NCBI RefSeq assembly: GCF_041146395.1
Contig: NC_091009.1
Location: 3,937,501 to 4,001,500 of the forward strand
Length of the DNA: 64,000 bases
Source of the DNA: Eulemur rufifrons
Taxonomy: Eukaryota; Chordata; Mammalia; Primates; Lemuridae
Reading direction: 5' to 3'
Positions within the stretch are counted from its first letter, which is position 1, and the number at the start of each line of letters is the position of its first letter. Shown one piece after another: positions 17,640-30,160 of this stretch. Made by a program: the position numbers and the translations under genes. The notes beneath the pieces are model-generated. The model did not search any database, had not been told where the DNA came from, and saw only the letters and a list, made by a program, of their open reading frames with translations.

Positions 17640-20382
17640 GACAAGAATCCATTCTTCTAAGTATCATCTCACCATCATTTTTCCATTGTTTAAAAATGCA
17701 GGAAAATTTTGCAAGTTAGCATTATAATTAGTAGCTGGAGGCTACGGTGTTTTTTTTTTTTTTTTCCCCTGTGGGGTCGGTGTGGATGTGTTGGTTAGGC
17801 CCTCTGTCAGTTCGCTGGTTTGTTTTTATTATCCCCAGAGAGGAGAAGTGGGTATTAGTATGGCAGGTGAAAACTGCGGATCTGTTTCAGAGAATTAAAC
17901 AGGATCCGCATGGTAATCCCGTTCCTTTAAGAATACTTTGCTTCATGAGCTGGGAATCCACCATGGTTCTATATACTTCTCTATGCGTGGGCACAGGAAA
18001 CTGGCTTGTTCCAAGAAGTATGCCTCAGAGCTTTTCAATTAACCAGTATGTTGAAAATCCTTTGCAGGTTTTCAGCGTTTCACCATAATTGTGATAACGT
18101 GTGTATGTGCCTACTGAAACCAAATATGGCTGCTACGGACATAACTATGCTGAGGCGTAGCTGACTTGGTGTTGCCTATTTTTGTCAGTGGAGACTGACA
18201 AGAAGCCATTCTTCTAAGTATCATCCCACCATCATTTCTCCATTGTTTAAAAATGCAGGGAAATTTTGCAAATTGGCATTATAATTAGTAGCTGTAGGGT
18301 ACTTTTTTTTTTGTGGGGTCGGTCAGGATGGGTGTTCAGGCCCTCTGTCAGATCGCTGGTTTGTTTTTATTATCGCCAGAGAAGAGTAGTGGGCATGTGT
18401 TTGGCAGGTGAAATGTGCGGATTCTGTTTCAGAGAATTAAACAGGATCCGCATGGTCATCTCATTCCTTTAAGAATCCTTTGCTTCATCAGCTGGGATTC
18501 CACCATGTTTCTATATACTCCTCTATGCGTGGGCACAGGTACCTGGCTTGTTCCAAGAAGTATGCTGGAGAGTTTTCAAATTAACGAGTACGTTGAAAAT
18601 TATTTGCAGGTATTCAGCGTTTCACCATAATTTTGATAACGTTTGTATGTGCCTCCTGAAACCCAAGAAGGCTGCGACGGACATAACTAAGCTGAAGAGT
18701 AGCTGACTTGGTGTTGCCTATTTCTGTTAGTGGAGACAGACAAGAAGCCATTCTTCTAAGTATCATCCCACCATCATTTCTCCATTGTTTAAAAATGCAG
18801 GGAAATTTTGCAAGTTAGCATTATAATTAGTAGCTGGAGGGTACGGTTTTTTTTTGTGTTTGGTCGATGTGGATGGGCGGATCAAGCCCTCTGTCAGTTC
18901 GTTGGTTAGTTTTTATTATAACCAGAGAGGAGAAGTGGGCATGTGTTTGGCAGGAGAAAAGGGCAGATTCTGTTTCAGAGAATTAACGATGATCCCAAAG
19001 GTCATCCCGTTCCTTTAATAATCCTTTACTTCATCAGCTGGAAATCCACCATGGTTCTATATACTCCTCTTTGCGTGGGAACAGGTAACTGGCTTGTTCC
19101 AAGAAGTATGCCGCAGAGCTTTTCAATTAACCACTACGATGAAAATTATTTGCAGGTGTTCAGCGTTTCACCATAATTGTGATAACGTTTGTTTGTGCCT
19201 CCTGAAACCCAAGAAGGCTGGGACGGACATAACTATGTTGAGGAGTAGCTGACTTGGTGTTGCGTATTTTTGTTAGTGGAGACAGACAAGAAGCCATTCT
19301 TCTAAGTATTATCCCACCACCATTTTTGCATTGTTTTAAAATGCAGGGAAATTTTGAAAGTTAGCATTATAATTAGTAGCTAGAGGGTATGGTTTTTTTT
19401 TTTGTGTGTGTGTGTGGTCGATGTGGATGGGGGGGTCAGGCCCTCTGTCAGTTTGCTGGTTAGTTTTTATTATCCCCAGAGAGGAGAAGTGGGCATGTGT
19501 TTGGCAGGTGAAAAGGGCGGATTCTGTTTCAGAGAATTAACGATGATCCCCATGGTCATCCCGTTCCTTTAATAATCCTTAACTTCATCAGCTGGAAATC
19601 CACCATGGTTCTATATACTCCTCTTTGCGTGGGAACAGGTAACTGGCTTGTTCCAAGAAGTATGCCGCAGAGCTATTCAATTAACCACTACGTTGAAAAT
19701 TATTTGCAGGTGTTCACGGTTTCACCATAATTGTGATAACGTTTGTTTGTGCCTCCTGAAACCCAAGAAGGCTGCGACGGACATAACTATGCTGAGGAGT
19801 AGCTGACTTGGTGTTGCCTATTTTTTTTAGTGGAGACTGACAAGTAGCCATTCTTCTGAGTATCATCCCACCACCATTTTTCCATAGTTTTAAAATGCAG
19901 GGTAATTTTGCAAGTTAGCATTATAATTAGCAGCTGGAGGGTACGGTTTTTTTTGTGTGTGTGGTTGATGTGGATGGGGGGGTCAGGCCCTCTGTCAGTT
20001 CGCTGGTTAGTTTTTATTATCCCCAGAGAGGAGAAGTGGGCATGTGTTTGGCAAGTGAAAAGGGCGGATTCTGTTTCAGAGAATTAACGATGATCCCATG
20101 CTCATCCCGTTCCTTTAATAATCCTTACCTTCATCAGCTGGAAATCCACCATGGTTCTATATACTCCTCTTTGCGTCGGAACAGGTAACTGGCTTGTTCC
20201 AAGAAGTATGCCGCAGAGCTTTTCAATTAACCAGTACGTTGAAAATTATTTGCAGGTGTTCAGCGTTTCACCATAATTGTGATAACGTTTGTTTGTGCCT
20301 CCTGAAACCCAAGAAGGCTGCCACGAACATAACGATGCTGAGGCGTAGCTGACTTGGTTTTGCCTATTTTTGTTAGTGGAAA
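17640..20382. repeat. Satellite A higher-order repeat, copy 1 (five monomers)
   Basis: Anchors 18009, 18551, 19097, 19651 and 20197 match those at 20750, 21293, 21840, 22395 and 22941 with a constant offset of 2,741-2,744 bp. Rare variants are shared between partners only (e.g. AAATTGGCATTATAATTAG at ~18,270 and ~21,010; CATCCCACCACCATTTTTGC near 19,310 and 22,055). The left edge is set where similarity to the second copy falls off and is approximate. Confidence 0.88.
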
Positions 20383-23125
20383 CTGACTAGAATCCATTCT
20401 TCTAAGTATCATCTCACCATCATTTTTCCATTGTTTAAAAATGCAGGAAAATTTTGCAAGTTAGCATTATAATTAGTAGCTGGAGGCTACGGTGTTTTTT
20501 TTTTTTCCCCTGTGGGGTCGGTGTGTATGTGTTGGTCAGGCCCTCTGTCAGTTCGCTCGTTTGTTTTTATTATCCCCAGAGAGGAGAAGTGGGTATTAGT
20601 ATGGCAGGTGAAAACTGCGGATCTGTTTCAGAGAATTAAACAGGATCCGCATGGTAATCCCGTTCCTTTAAGAATCCTTTGCTTCATGAGCTGGGAATCC
20701 ACCATGGTTCTATATACTTCTCTATGCGTGGGCACAGGAATCTGGCTTGTTCCAAGAAGTATGCCTCAGAGATTTTCAATTAACCAGTATGTTGAAAATC
20801 CTTTGCAGGTTTTCAGCGTTTCACCATAATTGTGATAACGTGTGTATGTGCCTACTGAAACCAAATATGGCTGCTACGGACATAACTATGCTGAGGCGTA
20901 GCTGACTTGGTGTTGCCTATTTTTGTCAGTGGAGACTGACAAGAAGCCATTCTTCTAAGTATCATCCCACCATCATTTCTCCATTGTTTAAAAATGCAGG
21001 GAAATTTTGCAAATTGGCATTATAATTAGTAGCTGGAGGGTACTTTTATTTTTTTGGGGGGTCGGTCAGGATGGGTGTTCAGGCCCTCTGTCAGATCGCT
21101 GGTTTGTTTTTATTATCCCCAGAGAAGAGTAATGGGCATGTGTTTGGCAGGTGAAAAGTGCGGATTCTGTTTCAGAGAATTAAACAGGATCCGCATGGTC
21201 ATCTCATGCCTTTAAGAATCCTTTGCTTCATCAGCTGGGATTCCACCATGTTTCTATATACTCCTCTATGCGTGGGCACAGGTACCTGGCTTGTTCCAAG
21301 AAGTATGCTGGAGAGTTTTCCAATTAACCAGTACGTTGAAAATTATTTGCAGGTTATCAGCGTTTCACCATAATTTTGATAACGTTTGTATGTGCCTCCT
21401 GAAACCCAAGAAGGCTGCGACGGACATAACTATGCTGAGGAGTAGCTGACTTGGTGTTGCCTATTTCTGTTAGTGGAGACAGACAAGAAGCCATTCTTCT
21501 AAGTATCATCCCACCACCATTTTTCCATTGTTTTAAAATGCAGGGAAATTTTGCAAGTTAGCAATATAATTAGTAGCTGGAGGGTACGGTTTTTTTTTGT
21601 GTGTGGTCGATGTGGATCGGCGGGTCAAGCCCTCTGTCAGTTCGTTGGTTAGTTTTTATTATAACCAGAGAGGAGAAGTGGGCATGTGTTTGGCAGGAGA
21701 AAAGGGCAGATTCTGTTTCAGAGAATTAACGATGATCCCAAAGGTCATCCCGTTCCTTTAATAATCCTTTACTTCATCAGCTGGAAATCCACCATGGTTC
21801 TATATACTCCTCTTTGCGTGGGAACAGGTAACTGGCTTGTTCCAAGAAGTATGCCGAAGAGCTTTTCAATTAACCACTACGTTGAAAATTATTTGCAGGT
21901 GTTCAGCGTTTCACCATAATTGTGATAACGTTTGTTTGTGCCTCCTGAAACCCAAGAAGGCTGGGACGGACATAACTATGTTGAGGAGTAGCTGACTTGG
22001 TGTTGCGTATTTTTGTTAGTGGAGACAGACAAGAAGCCATTCTTCTAAGTATTATCCCACCACCATTTTTGCATTGTTTTAAAATGCAGGGAAATTTTGA
22101 AAGTTAGCATTATAATTAGTAGCTAGAGGGTATGGTTTTTTTTTTTTGTGTGTGTGTGTGGTCGATGTGGATCGGGGGGTCAGGCCCTCTGTCAGTTTGC
22201 TGGTTAGTTTTTATTATCCCCAGAGAGGAGAAGTGGGCATGTGTTTGGCAGGTGAAAAGGGCGGATTCTGTTTCAGAGAATTAACGATGATCCCCATGGT
22301 CATCCCGTTCCTTTAATAATCCTTAACTTCATCAGCTGGAAATCCACCATGGTTCTATATACTCCTCTTTGCGTGGGAACAGGTAACTGGCTTGTTCCAA
22401 GAAGTATGCCGCAGAGCTATTCAATTAACCACTACGTTGAAAATTATTTGCAGGTGTTCACGGTTTCACCATAATTGTGATAACGTTTGTTTGTGCCTCC
22501 TGAAACCCAAGAAGGCTGCGACGGACATAACTATGCTGAGGAGTAGCTGACTTGGTGTTGCCTATTTTTTTTAGTGGAGACTGACAAGTAGCCATTCTTC
22601 TGAGTATCATCCCACCACCATTTTTCCATAGTTTTAAAATGCAGGGTAATTTTGCAAGTTAGCATTATAATTAGCAGCTGGAGGGTACGGTTTTTTTTGT
22701 GTGTGTGGTTGATGTGGATGGGGGGGTCAGGCCCTCTGTCAGTTCGCTGGTTAGTTTTTATTATCCCCAGAGAGGAGAAGTGGGCATGTGTTTGGCAAGT
22801 GAAAAGGGCGGATTCTGTTTCAGAGAATTAACGATGATCCCATGCTCATCCCGTTCCTTTAATAATCCTTACCTTCATCAGCTGGAAATCCACCATGGTT
22901 CTATATACTCCTCTTTGCGTGGGAATAGGTAACTGGCTTGTTCCAAGAAGTATGCCGCAGAGCTTTTCAATTAACCAGTACGTTGAAAATTATTTGCAGG
23001 TGTTCAGCGTTTCACCATAATTGTGATAACGTTTGTTTGTGCCTCCTGAAACCCAAGAAGGCTGCCACGAACATAACGATGCTGAGGCGTAGCTGACTTG
23101 GTTTTGCCTATTTTTGTTAGTGGAA
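20383..23125. repeat. Satellite A higher-order repeat, copy 2
   Basis: Partner of 17,640-20,382 at +2,743 bp. In stretches compared directly, differences are rare single bases and T-run lengths. A third partial copy runs from ~23,126 to ~23,640 and then switches to a different monomer order. Confidence 0.88.
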
Positions 23126-26100
23126 ACTGACAAGAATCCATTCTTCTAAGTATCATCTCACCATCATTTTTCCATTGTTTAAAAATGCAGGAAAATTTTG
23201 CAAGTTAGCATAATAATTAGTAGCTGGAGGCTACGGTGTTTTTTTTTTTTCCCCTGTGGGGTCGGTGTGTATGTGTTGGTCAGGCCCTCTGTCAGTTCGC
23301 TCGTTTGTTTTTATTATCCCCAGAGAGGAGAAGTGGGTATTAGTATGGCAGGTGAAAACTGCGGATCTGTTTCAGAGAATTAAACAGGATCCGCATGGTA
23401 ATCCCGTTCCTTTAAGAATCCTTTGCTTCATGAGCTGGGAATCCACCATGGTTCTATATACTTCTCTATGCGTGGGCACAGGAATCTGGCTTGTTCCAAG
23501 AAGTATGCCTCAGAGCTTTTCAATTAACCAGTATGTTGAAAATCCTTTGCAGGTTTTCAGCGTTTCACCATAATTGTGATAACGTGTGTATGTGCCTACT
23601 GAAACCAAATATGGCTGCTACGGACATAACTATGCTGAGGCGTAGGTGACTTGGTTTTGCCTATTTTTGTTAGTGGAGACTGACAAGAATCCATTCTTCT
23701 AAGTATCATCTCACCATCATTTTTCCATTGTTTAAAAATGCAGGAAAATTTTGCAAGTTAGCATTATAATTAGTAGCTGGAGGCTACGGTGTTTTTTTTT
23801 TTTGTTTTCCTGTGGGGTCGGTGTGAATGTGTTAGTCAGGCCCTCTGTCAGTTCACTGGTTTGTTTTTATTATCCTCAGAGAGGAGAAGTGGGTATTAGT
23901 ATGGCAGGTGAAAACTGCGGATTTGTTTCAGAGAATTAAACAGGATCCGCATGGTAATCCCGTTCCTTTAAGAATCCTTTGCTTCATGAGCTGGGAATCC
24001 ACCATGGTTCTATATACTTCTCTATGCGTGGGCACAGGAATCTGGCTTGTTCCAAGAAGTATGCCTCAGAGCTTTTCAATTAACCAGTATGTTGAAAATC
24101 CTTTGCAGGTTTTCAGCGTTTCACCATAATTGTGATAACGTGTGTATGTGCCTACTGAAACCAAATATGGCTGCTACGGACATAACTATGTTGAGGAGTA
24201 GCTGACTTGGTGTTGCGTATTTTTGTTAGTGGAGACAGACAAGAAGCCATTCTTCTAAGTATCATCCCACCACCATTTTTCCATTGTTTTAAAATGCAGG
24301 GAAATTTTGCAAGTTAGCATTATAATTAGTAGCTGGAGGGTACGGTTTTTTTTTTGTGTGTGTGGTCAATGTGGATGGGAGGGTCAGGCCCTCTGTCAGT
24401 TCGCTGGTTAATTTTTATTATCCCCAGAGAGGAGAAGTGGGCATGTGTTTGGCAGGTGAAAAGGGCGGATTCTGTTTCAGAGAATTAACGATGATCCCCA
24501 TGGTCATCCCGTTCCTTTAATAATCCTTTATTCATCAGCTGGAAATCCACCATGGTTCTATATACTCCTCTTTGCGTGGGAACAGGTAAGTGGCTTGTTC
24601 CAAGAAGTATGCCGCAGAGCTTTTCACTTAACCACTACGTTGAAAATTATTTGCAGGTGTTCAGCGTTTCACCATAATTGTGATAACGTTTGTTTGTGCC
24701 TCCTGAAACCCAAGAAGGCTGCAATGGACATAACTATGCTGAGGCGTAGCTGACTTGGTTTTGCCTATTTTTGTTAGTGGAGACTGACAAGAATCCATTC
24801 TTCTAAGTATCATCTCACCATCATTTTTTCATTGTTTTAAAATGCAGGGAAATTTTGCAAGTTAGCATTATAATTAGTAGCTGTAGGGTACGTTTTTTTT
24901 GTGTGTGTGGTCGAAGTGGATGGGAGGGTCAGGCCCTCTGTCAGTTCGCTGGTTAGTTTTTATTATCCCCAGAGAGGAGAAGTGGGCATGTGTTTGGCAG
25001 GTGAAAAGTTCGGATTCTGTTTCAAAGAATGAAACAGGATCCGCATGCTCATCCCGTTCCTTTAGGAAACTTTTGCTTCATCAGCTGGGAATCCACCATG
25101 GTTCTATATACTCCTCTATGTGTGGGCAAAGGTAACTGGCTTGTTCCAAGAAGTATGCCACAGAGCTTTTCAATTAAGCAGTACGTTGAAAATTATTTGC
25201 AGGTTTTCAGCGTTTCACCATAATTCTTATAACGTTTGTATGTGTCTCCTGAAACCCAATATGGCTGCCACGGACATAAGTATGCTGAGGCGTAGCTCAC
25301 TTCGTGTTGCCTATTTTTGTTAGTGGAGACTGACAAGAAGCCATTCTTCTAAGTATCATCCCACCATCATTTTTCCATTGTTTAAAAATGCAAGGAAATT
25401 TTGCAAGTTATCATTATAATTAGTAGCTGGAGGGTACTTTTTTTTTTTTGTGGGGTCAGTGTGGATGGGTTGGTCAGGCCATCTGTCAATTCACTGGTTT
25501 GTTTTAATTATCTCCAGAGAGGAGAAGTGAGCATGTGTTTGGCAGGTGAAAAGTGCGGATTCTGTTTCAGAGAATTAAACAGGATCCGCACGTTCATCTC
25601 ATTCCTTTAAGAATCCTTTGTTTCATCAGCTGGGGTTCCACTATGTTTCTATATATTCCTCTATGCGTGGGCACAGGTACCTGGCTTATTCCAAGAAGTA
25701 TGCTGGAGAGTTTCAAATTAACCAGTACGTTGAAAATTATTTGCAGGTTTGCAACGTTTCACCATAATTGTGATAAAGTTTGTATGTGCCCCCTGAAACC
25801 CAAGAAGGCTGCGACGGACATAACTATGCTGAGGAGTAGCTGCCTTGGTGTTGCCTATTTTTGTTAGTGGAGACAGACAGGAAGCCATTCTTCTAAGTAT
25901 CATCCCACCACCATTTTTCCATTGTTTTAAAAGGCAGGGAAATTTTGCAAGTTAGCATTATAATTAGTAGCTGGAGGGTACGGTTTTTTTTTGTGTGTGG
26001 TCGATGTGGATTGGGGGGTGAGGCCCTCTGTAAGTTCGCTGGTTAGTTTTTATTATCCCCAGAGAGGAGAAGTGGGCATGTGTTTGGCAGGTGAAAAGGG

Positions 26101-28070
26101 CGGATTCTGTTTCAGAGAATTAAGGATGATCCCCATGGTCATCCCGTTCCTTTAATGATCCTTTACTTCATCAGCTGGAAATCCACCATGGTTCTATATA
26201 CTCCTCTTTGCGTGGGAACAGGTAACTGGCTTGTTCCAAGAAGTATGAAGCAGAGCTTTTCAATTAACCACTACGTTGAAAATTATTTGCAGGTGTTCAG
26301 CGTTTCACCATAATTGTGATAGCGTTTGTTTGGGCCTCCTGAAACCCAAGATGGCTGCCACGAACATAACGATGCTGAGGCGTAGCTGACTTGGTTTTGC
26401 CTATTTTTGTTAGTGGAGACTGACAAGAATCCATTCTTCTAAGTATCATCTCACCATCATTTTTCCATTGTTTAAAAATTCAGGGAAATTTTGCAAGTTA
26501 GCATTATAATTAGTAGCTGGAGGGTACGGTTTTTTTTTTTGTTTGTGGTAGATGTGGAAGGGGGGGTGAGGCCCTCTGTCAGTTCGCTGGTTAGTTTTTA
26601 TTATCCCCAGAGAGGAGAAGTGGGCATGTGTTTGGCAGGTGAAAAGGGTGGATTCTGTTTCAGAGAATTAACGATGATCCCCATGGTTATCCCGTTCCTT
26701 TAATAATCCTTTACTTCATGAGCTGGAAATCCACCATGGTTCTATATACTCCTCTTTGCGTGGGAACAGGTAACTGGCTTGTTCCAAGAAGTATGCCGCA
26801 GAGCTTTTCAATTAACCACTACGTTGAAAATTATTTGCAGGTATTCAGCGTTTAACCCTAACCAGAACCCCTACAGCTAACCTTGAACCCTATCCCTAAC
26901 CCTAGCAGTAAACTTTAACCCTAAACCTAAGCCCAACCCGTAACCCTAATCCTATCCTTTTACCCTAAAACTAACCCCTAAACCTAACCCCTATACCTCA
27001 CCCTAACTCTAACCCCAATCCTAATTCTAACCATACCCCTTCATAAAACACTAACTCCTAACCGCTAACCCTAACACTAACCAAAAACCCTAATCACTAA
27101 TCCCTAACCCTAACGCTTAACCTTTACCCTAACCGTTAACCCTCACCCTAAATCTTAACACTGACCCTAACCTTAACCTTTAACTCTAAGCCTAACCCTT
27201 AACGCTACAGTAAGGAAGACCCTTAATGCTAATGGGATCCCTTATCCCTAACCCTAACACTACAGCTAAAAATAACCCTAACCTTGGATCCTTAAACCTA
27301 ACCCCTAACACTTACTTTAACCCCAAACCCTAACCCTAATCCTAAGCATTAAACCTAACCCTATCTCTTAACCCTAACGCTAGCCCTTACCCTAACGCCA
27401 AGATCTAACCCTAAATCTAACCTACCGCCTAATCCTAACCTTAAGCCCTAATGCTAACACTAACCCTGAACCCTAAACCTAACCGTAACCTTTAACACTA
27501 ACCCTATCCATGAACCTTAACCCTGACCCTAACCATTACCCGCACCCAAGCATTTAACCCTGACCCTAACCCTAATCCTTAATGCTAACCCTAACACTAA
27601 ACCCTAACCCTAAGCCCAACACTTATCCCTAATCCTATCCCTTAACCCTAACCCTAACCCTAACCCTAATGCTAACCCCTAAACGTAACCGTAACCGTGA
27701 CCATTAACCTAACCCTAACCTCTAACACAAACCATAGCACATAACTCTAACCCTAAAACTAACCCTAACCCTAACCCTAACCCTAAACCCTAACTCTTAA
27801 CCTTAACCCTAAGCGTTAACTCTCACGCTAACCTTTAAGCCTAACCCTAATCCTAATATTCAACCCTAAACCTAACACTTAACCCTAACCCTGTACCAAA
27901 CCCTAACCCCTCATCTTAACCCCAACCGTAAACCTCAACCCTAAACCAATGTGTAACCGTTAAACCTAAGAGTAACCTTTAACCCTAACCCTATTCCCTA
28001 ACCCTAAGCCCTTACCCTAACACTAAACTTCATCCTTAACCCTAACCAGAATCGTAACCCTAAGTCTAAT

Positions 28071-28283
28071 TCTCAGACTTCTTGCTTTCTTAGAGTTTAG
28101 AAAGCCTGCAATCCTCCCATGCCAAGCGTGAAAGGAGGCTCTACCACTGTGTCCTGCATGAAACCCACGGGCCCATACCCAGAGTATGATAGAGTGGGTT
28201 CCCGGGTACAATCCCAGCCCCCTAAACTCCCCCCGCCCGCCTAATGTAGACAGGGCCCGTGCGCTAAGCATAAACAATACCTT
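28071..28283. repeat. Core type A, copy 1
   Basis: A non-telomeric ~210-bp island starting TCTCAGACTTCTTGCTTTC and ending GCTAAGCATAAACAATACC. It contains CATGAAACCCACGGGCCC and a C-rich CTCCCCCCGCCCGCC tract. On the minus strand it carries most of an 84-codon frame (28,023-28,277) that is repeated in other cores; no known family recognised. Flanked on both sides by telomere-like repeats. Confidence 0.93.
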
Positions 28284-29948
28284 TAACAGATAACCCTAAC
28301 CCTGAACATAACACCCAACCCTGTTCCTATTTCTCCCCTTAACATGTAAACCTCACCGTGCGCCTAACTTTAACCTCTTATCCTAATGTTAACGCATAAC
28401 CCATTTCTTTAGAACAACCCCTATCCCATAATTCTAACCCTATCTCATAGTCATCAGTGTGACACCTAATCCCTAACCCTAATTCTAAACCGCTAACCCT
28501 AACCGTAACCCTACCTACAACCCTAACACTGACAGTAACCCTTACTTCTAACCCCAACGCTATGCCTAACGAAAACCCTAACCCTTGAACCTAACCCATC
28601 ACCCTAACCCCTAAGCCTTACCCTAACCCTTAACCCTAATCCTAATCCTAACCATTAAACCTAACCCTAGGTCTTAAAGCTAACCCTAAACATTACCCTC
28701 ACGACTAGACCTAACCCTGACACTAACCTAACACCTAACCCTAACCAGAGCCCCTAAAGATAACCCTGAACCCTATTCCTAACCCCAGCAGTGAACTTTA
28801 ACCCTAAACCTAAGCCCAACCCGTAACCCTAATCCTATCCTTTTACCCTAAAACTAACCCCTAAAACTAACCCCTATACCTCACCCTAACTCTAACCCCA
28901 ATCCTAATTCTAACCATACCCCTTCATAAAACACTAACTCCTAACCGCTAACCCTAACACTAACCAAAAACCCTAATCACTAATCCCTAACCCTAACGCT
29001 TAACCTTTACCCTAACCGTTAACCCTCACCCTCAATCTTAACACTGAGCCTAACCTTAACCTTTAACTCTAAGCCTAACCCTTAACCCTACAGTAATGAA
29101 GACCCTTAATGCTAATGGGATCCCTTATCCCTAACCCTAACACTACAGCTAAAAATAACCCTAACCTTGGATCCTTAAACCTAACCCCTAACACTTACTT
29201 TAACCCCAAACCCTAACCCTAATCCTAAGCATTAAACCTAACCCTATCTCTTAACCCTAACGCTAGCCCTTACCCTAACGCCTAGATCTAACCCTAAATC
29301 TAACCTACCGCCTAATCCTAACCTTAAGCACTAATGCTAACACTAACCCTGAACCCTAAACCTACCTGTAACCCTTAACACTAACCCTATCCGTGAAACT
29401 TAACCCTGACCCTAACCATTATCCGCACCCAAGCATTTAACCCTGACCCTAACCCTAATCCTTAATGCTAACCCTAACACTAAACCCTAACCCTAGCCCA
29501 ACACTTAACCCTAATCCTATCCCTTAACCCTAACCCTAACCCTAACCCTAATGCTAACCCCTAAACGTAACCCTAACCATGACCAGTAAACCTAACCCTA
29601 ACCTCTAACACAAACCATAGCACATAACTCTAACCCTAAAACTAACCCTAACCTTAACCCTAAACCCTAACGCTTAACCTTAACACTAAGCGTTAACTCT
29701 CACCCTAACCTTTAATCCTAACCCTAATCCCAATCTTCAACCCTAAACCTAACACTTAACCCTAACCCTGTACCAATCCCTAACCCCTCATCTTAACCCT
29801 AACCGTAAACCTCAACCCTAAACCAAAGTGTAACCGTTAAACCTAAGAGTAACCTTTAACCCTAACCCTATTCCCTAGCCCTAAGCCCTCACCCTAACAA
29901 TAAAATTTCATGCTAAACCCTAACCAGAATCCTAACCCTAAATCTAAT

Positions 29949-30160
29949 TCTCAGACTTCTTGCTTTCTTAGAGTTTAGAAAGCCTGCAATCCTCCCATGC
30001 CATGCTTGAAAGGAGGCTCTACCACTGTGACCTGCATGAAACCCACGGGCCCATACCCAGAGTATGATAGAGTGGGTTACCGGGTACTTTCCCAGCCCCC
30101 TAAACTCCCCCCGCCCACCTAATGCAGACAGGGCTCGTGCGCTAAGCATAAACAATACCT
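29949..30160. repeat. Core type A, copy 2
   Basis: Exactly 1,878 bp after copy 1. It differs at a few sites, including GTTACCGGGTACTTTCC and GGGCTCGTGC, both shared with copy 3. Confidence 0.93.

Larger units (their letters stand above)
14951..26853. repeat. Satellite A array, younger segment with expanded T-runs
   Basis: Twenty-two anchors from 15,255 to 26,782, spaced ~540-560 bp (mean about 547 bp from 9,270 onward). Monomers here form subfamilies that differ from the left part in the same ways: T-runs of 8-19 bases followed by GTGTGTG or CCCCTGTG, AGAGAATTAA replacing the hairpin centre, TGCAGGTGTTCAGCG in place of the older GCAGCACC stretch, and often AAGAAGGCTG in place of AAGATGGCTG. 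Variation between copies is low enough to show a five-monomer higher-order repeat. The array stops inside a monomer at the boundary with telomere-like DNA. Confidence 0.93.
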
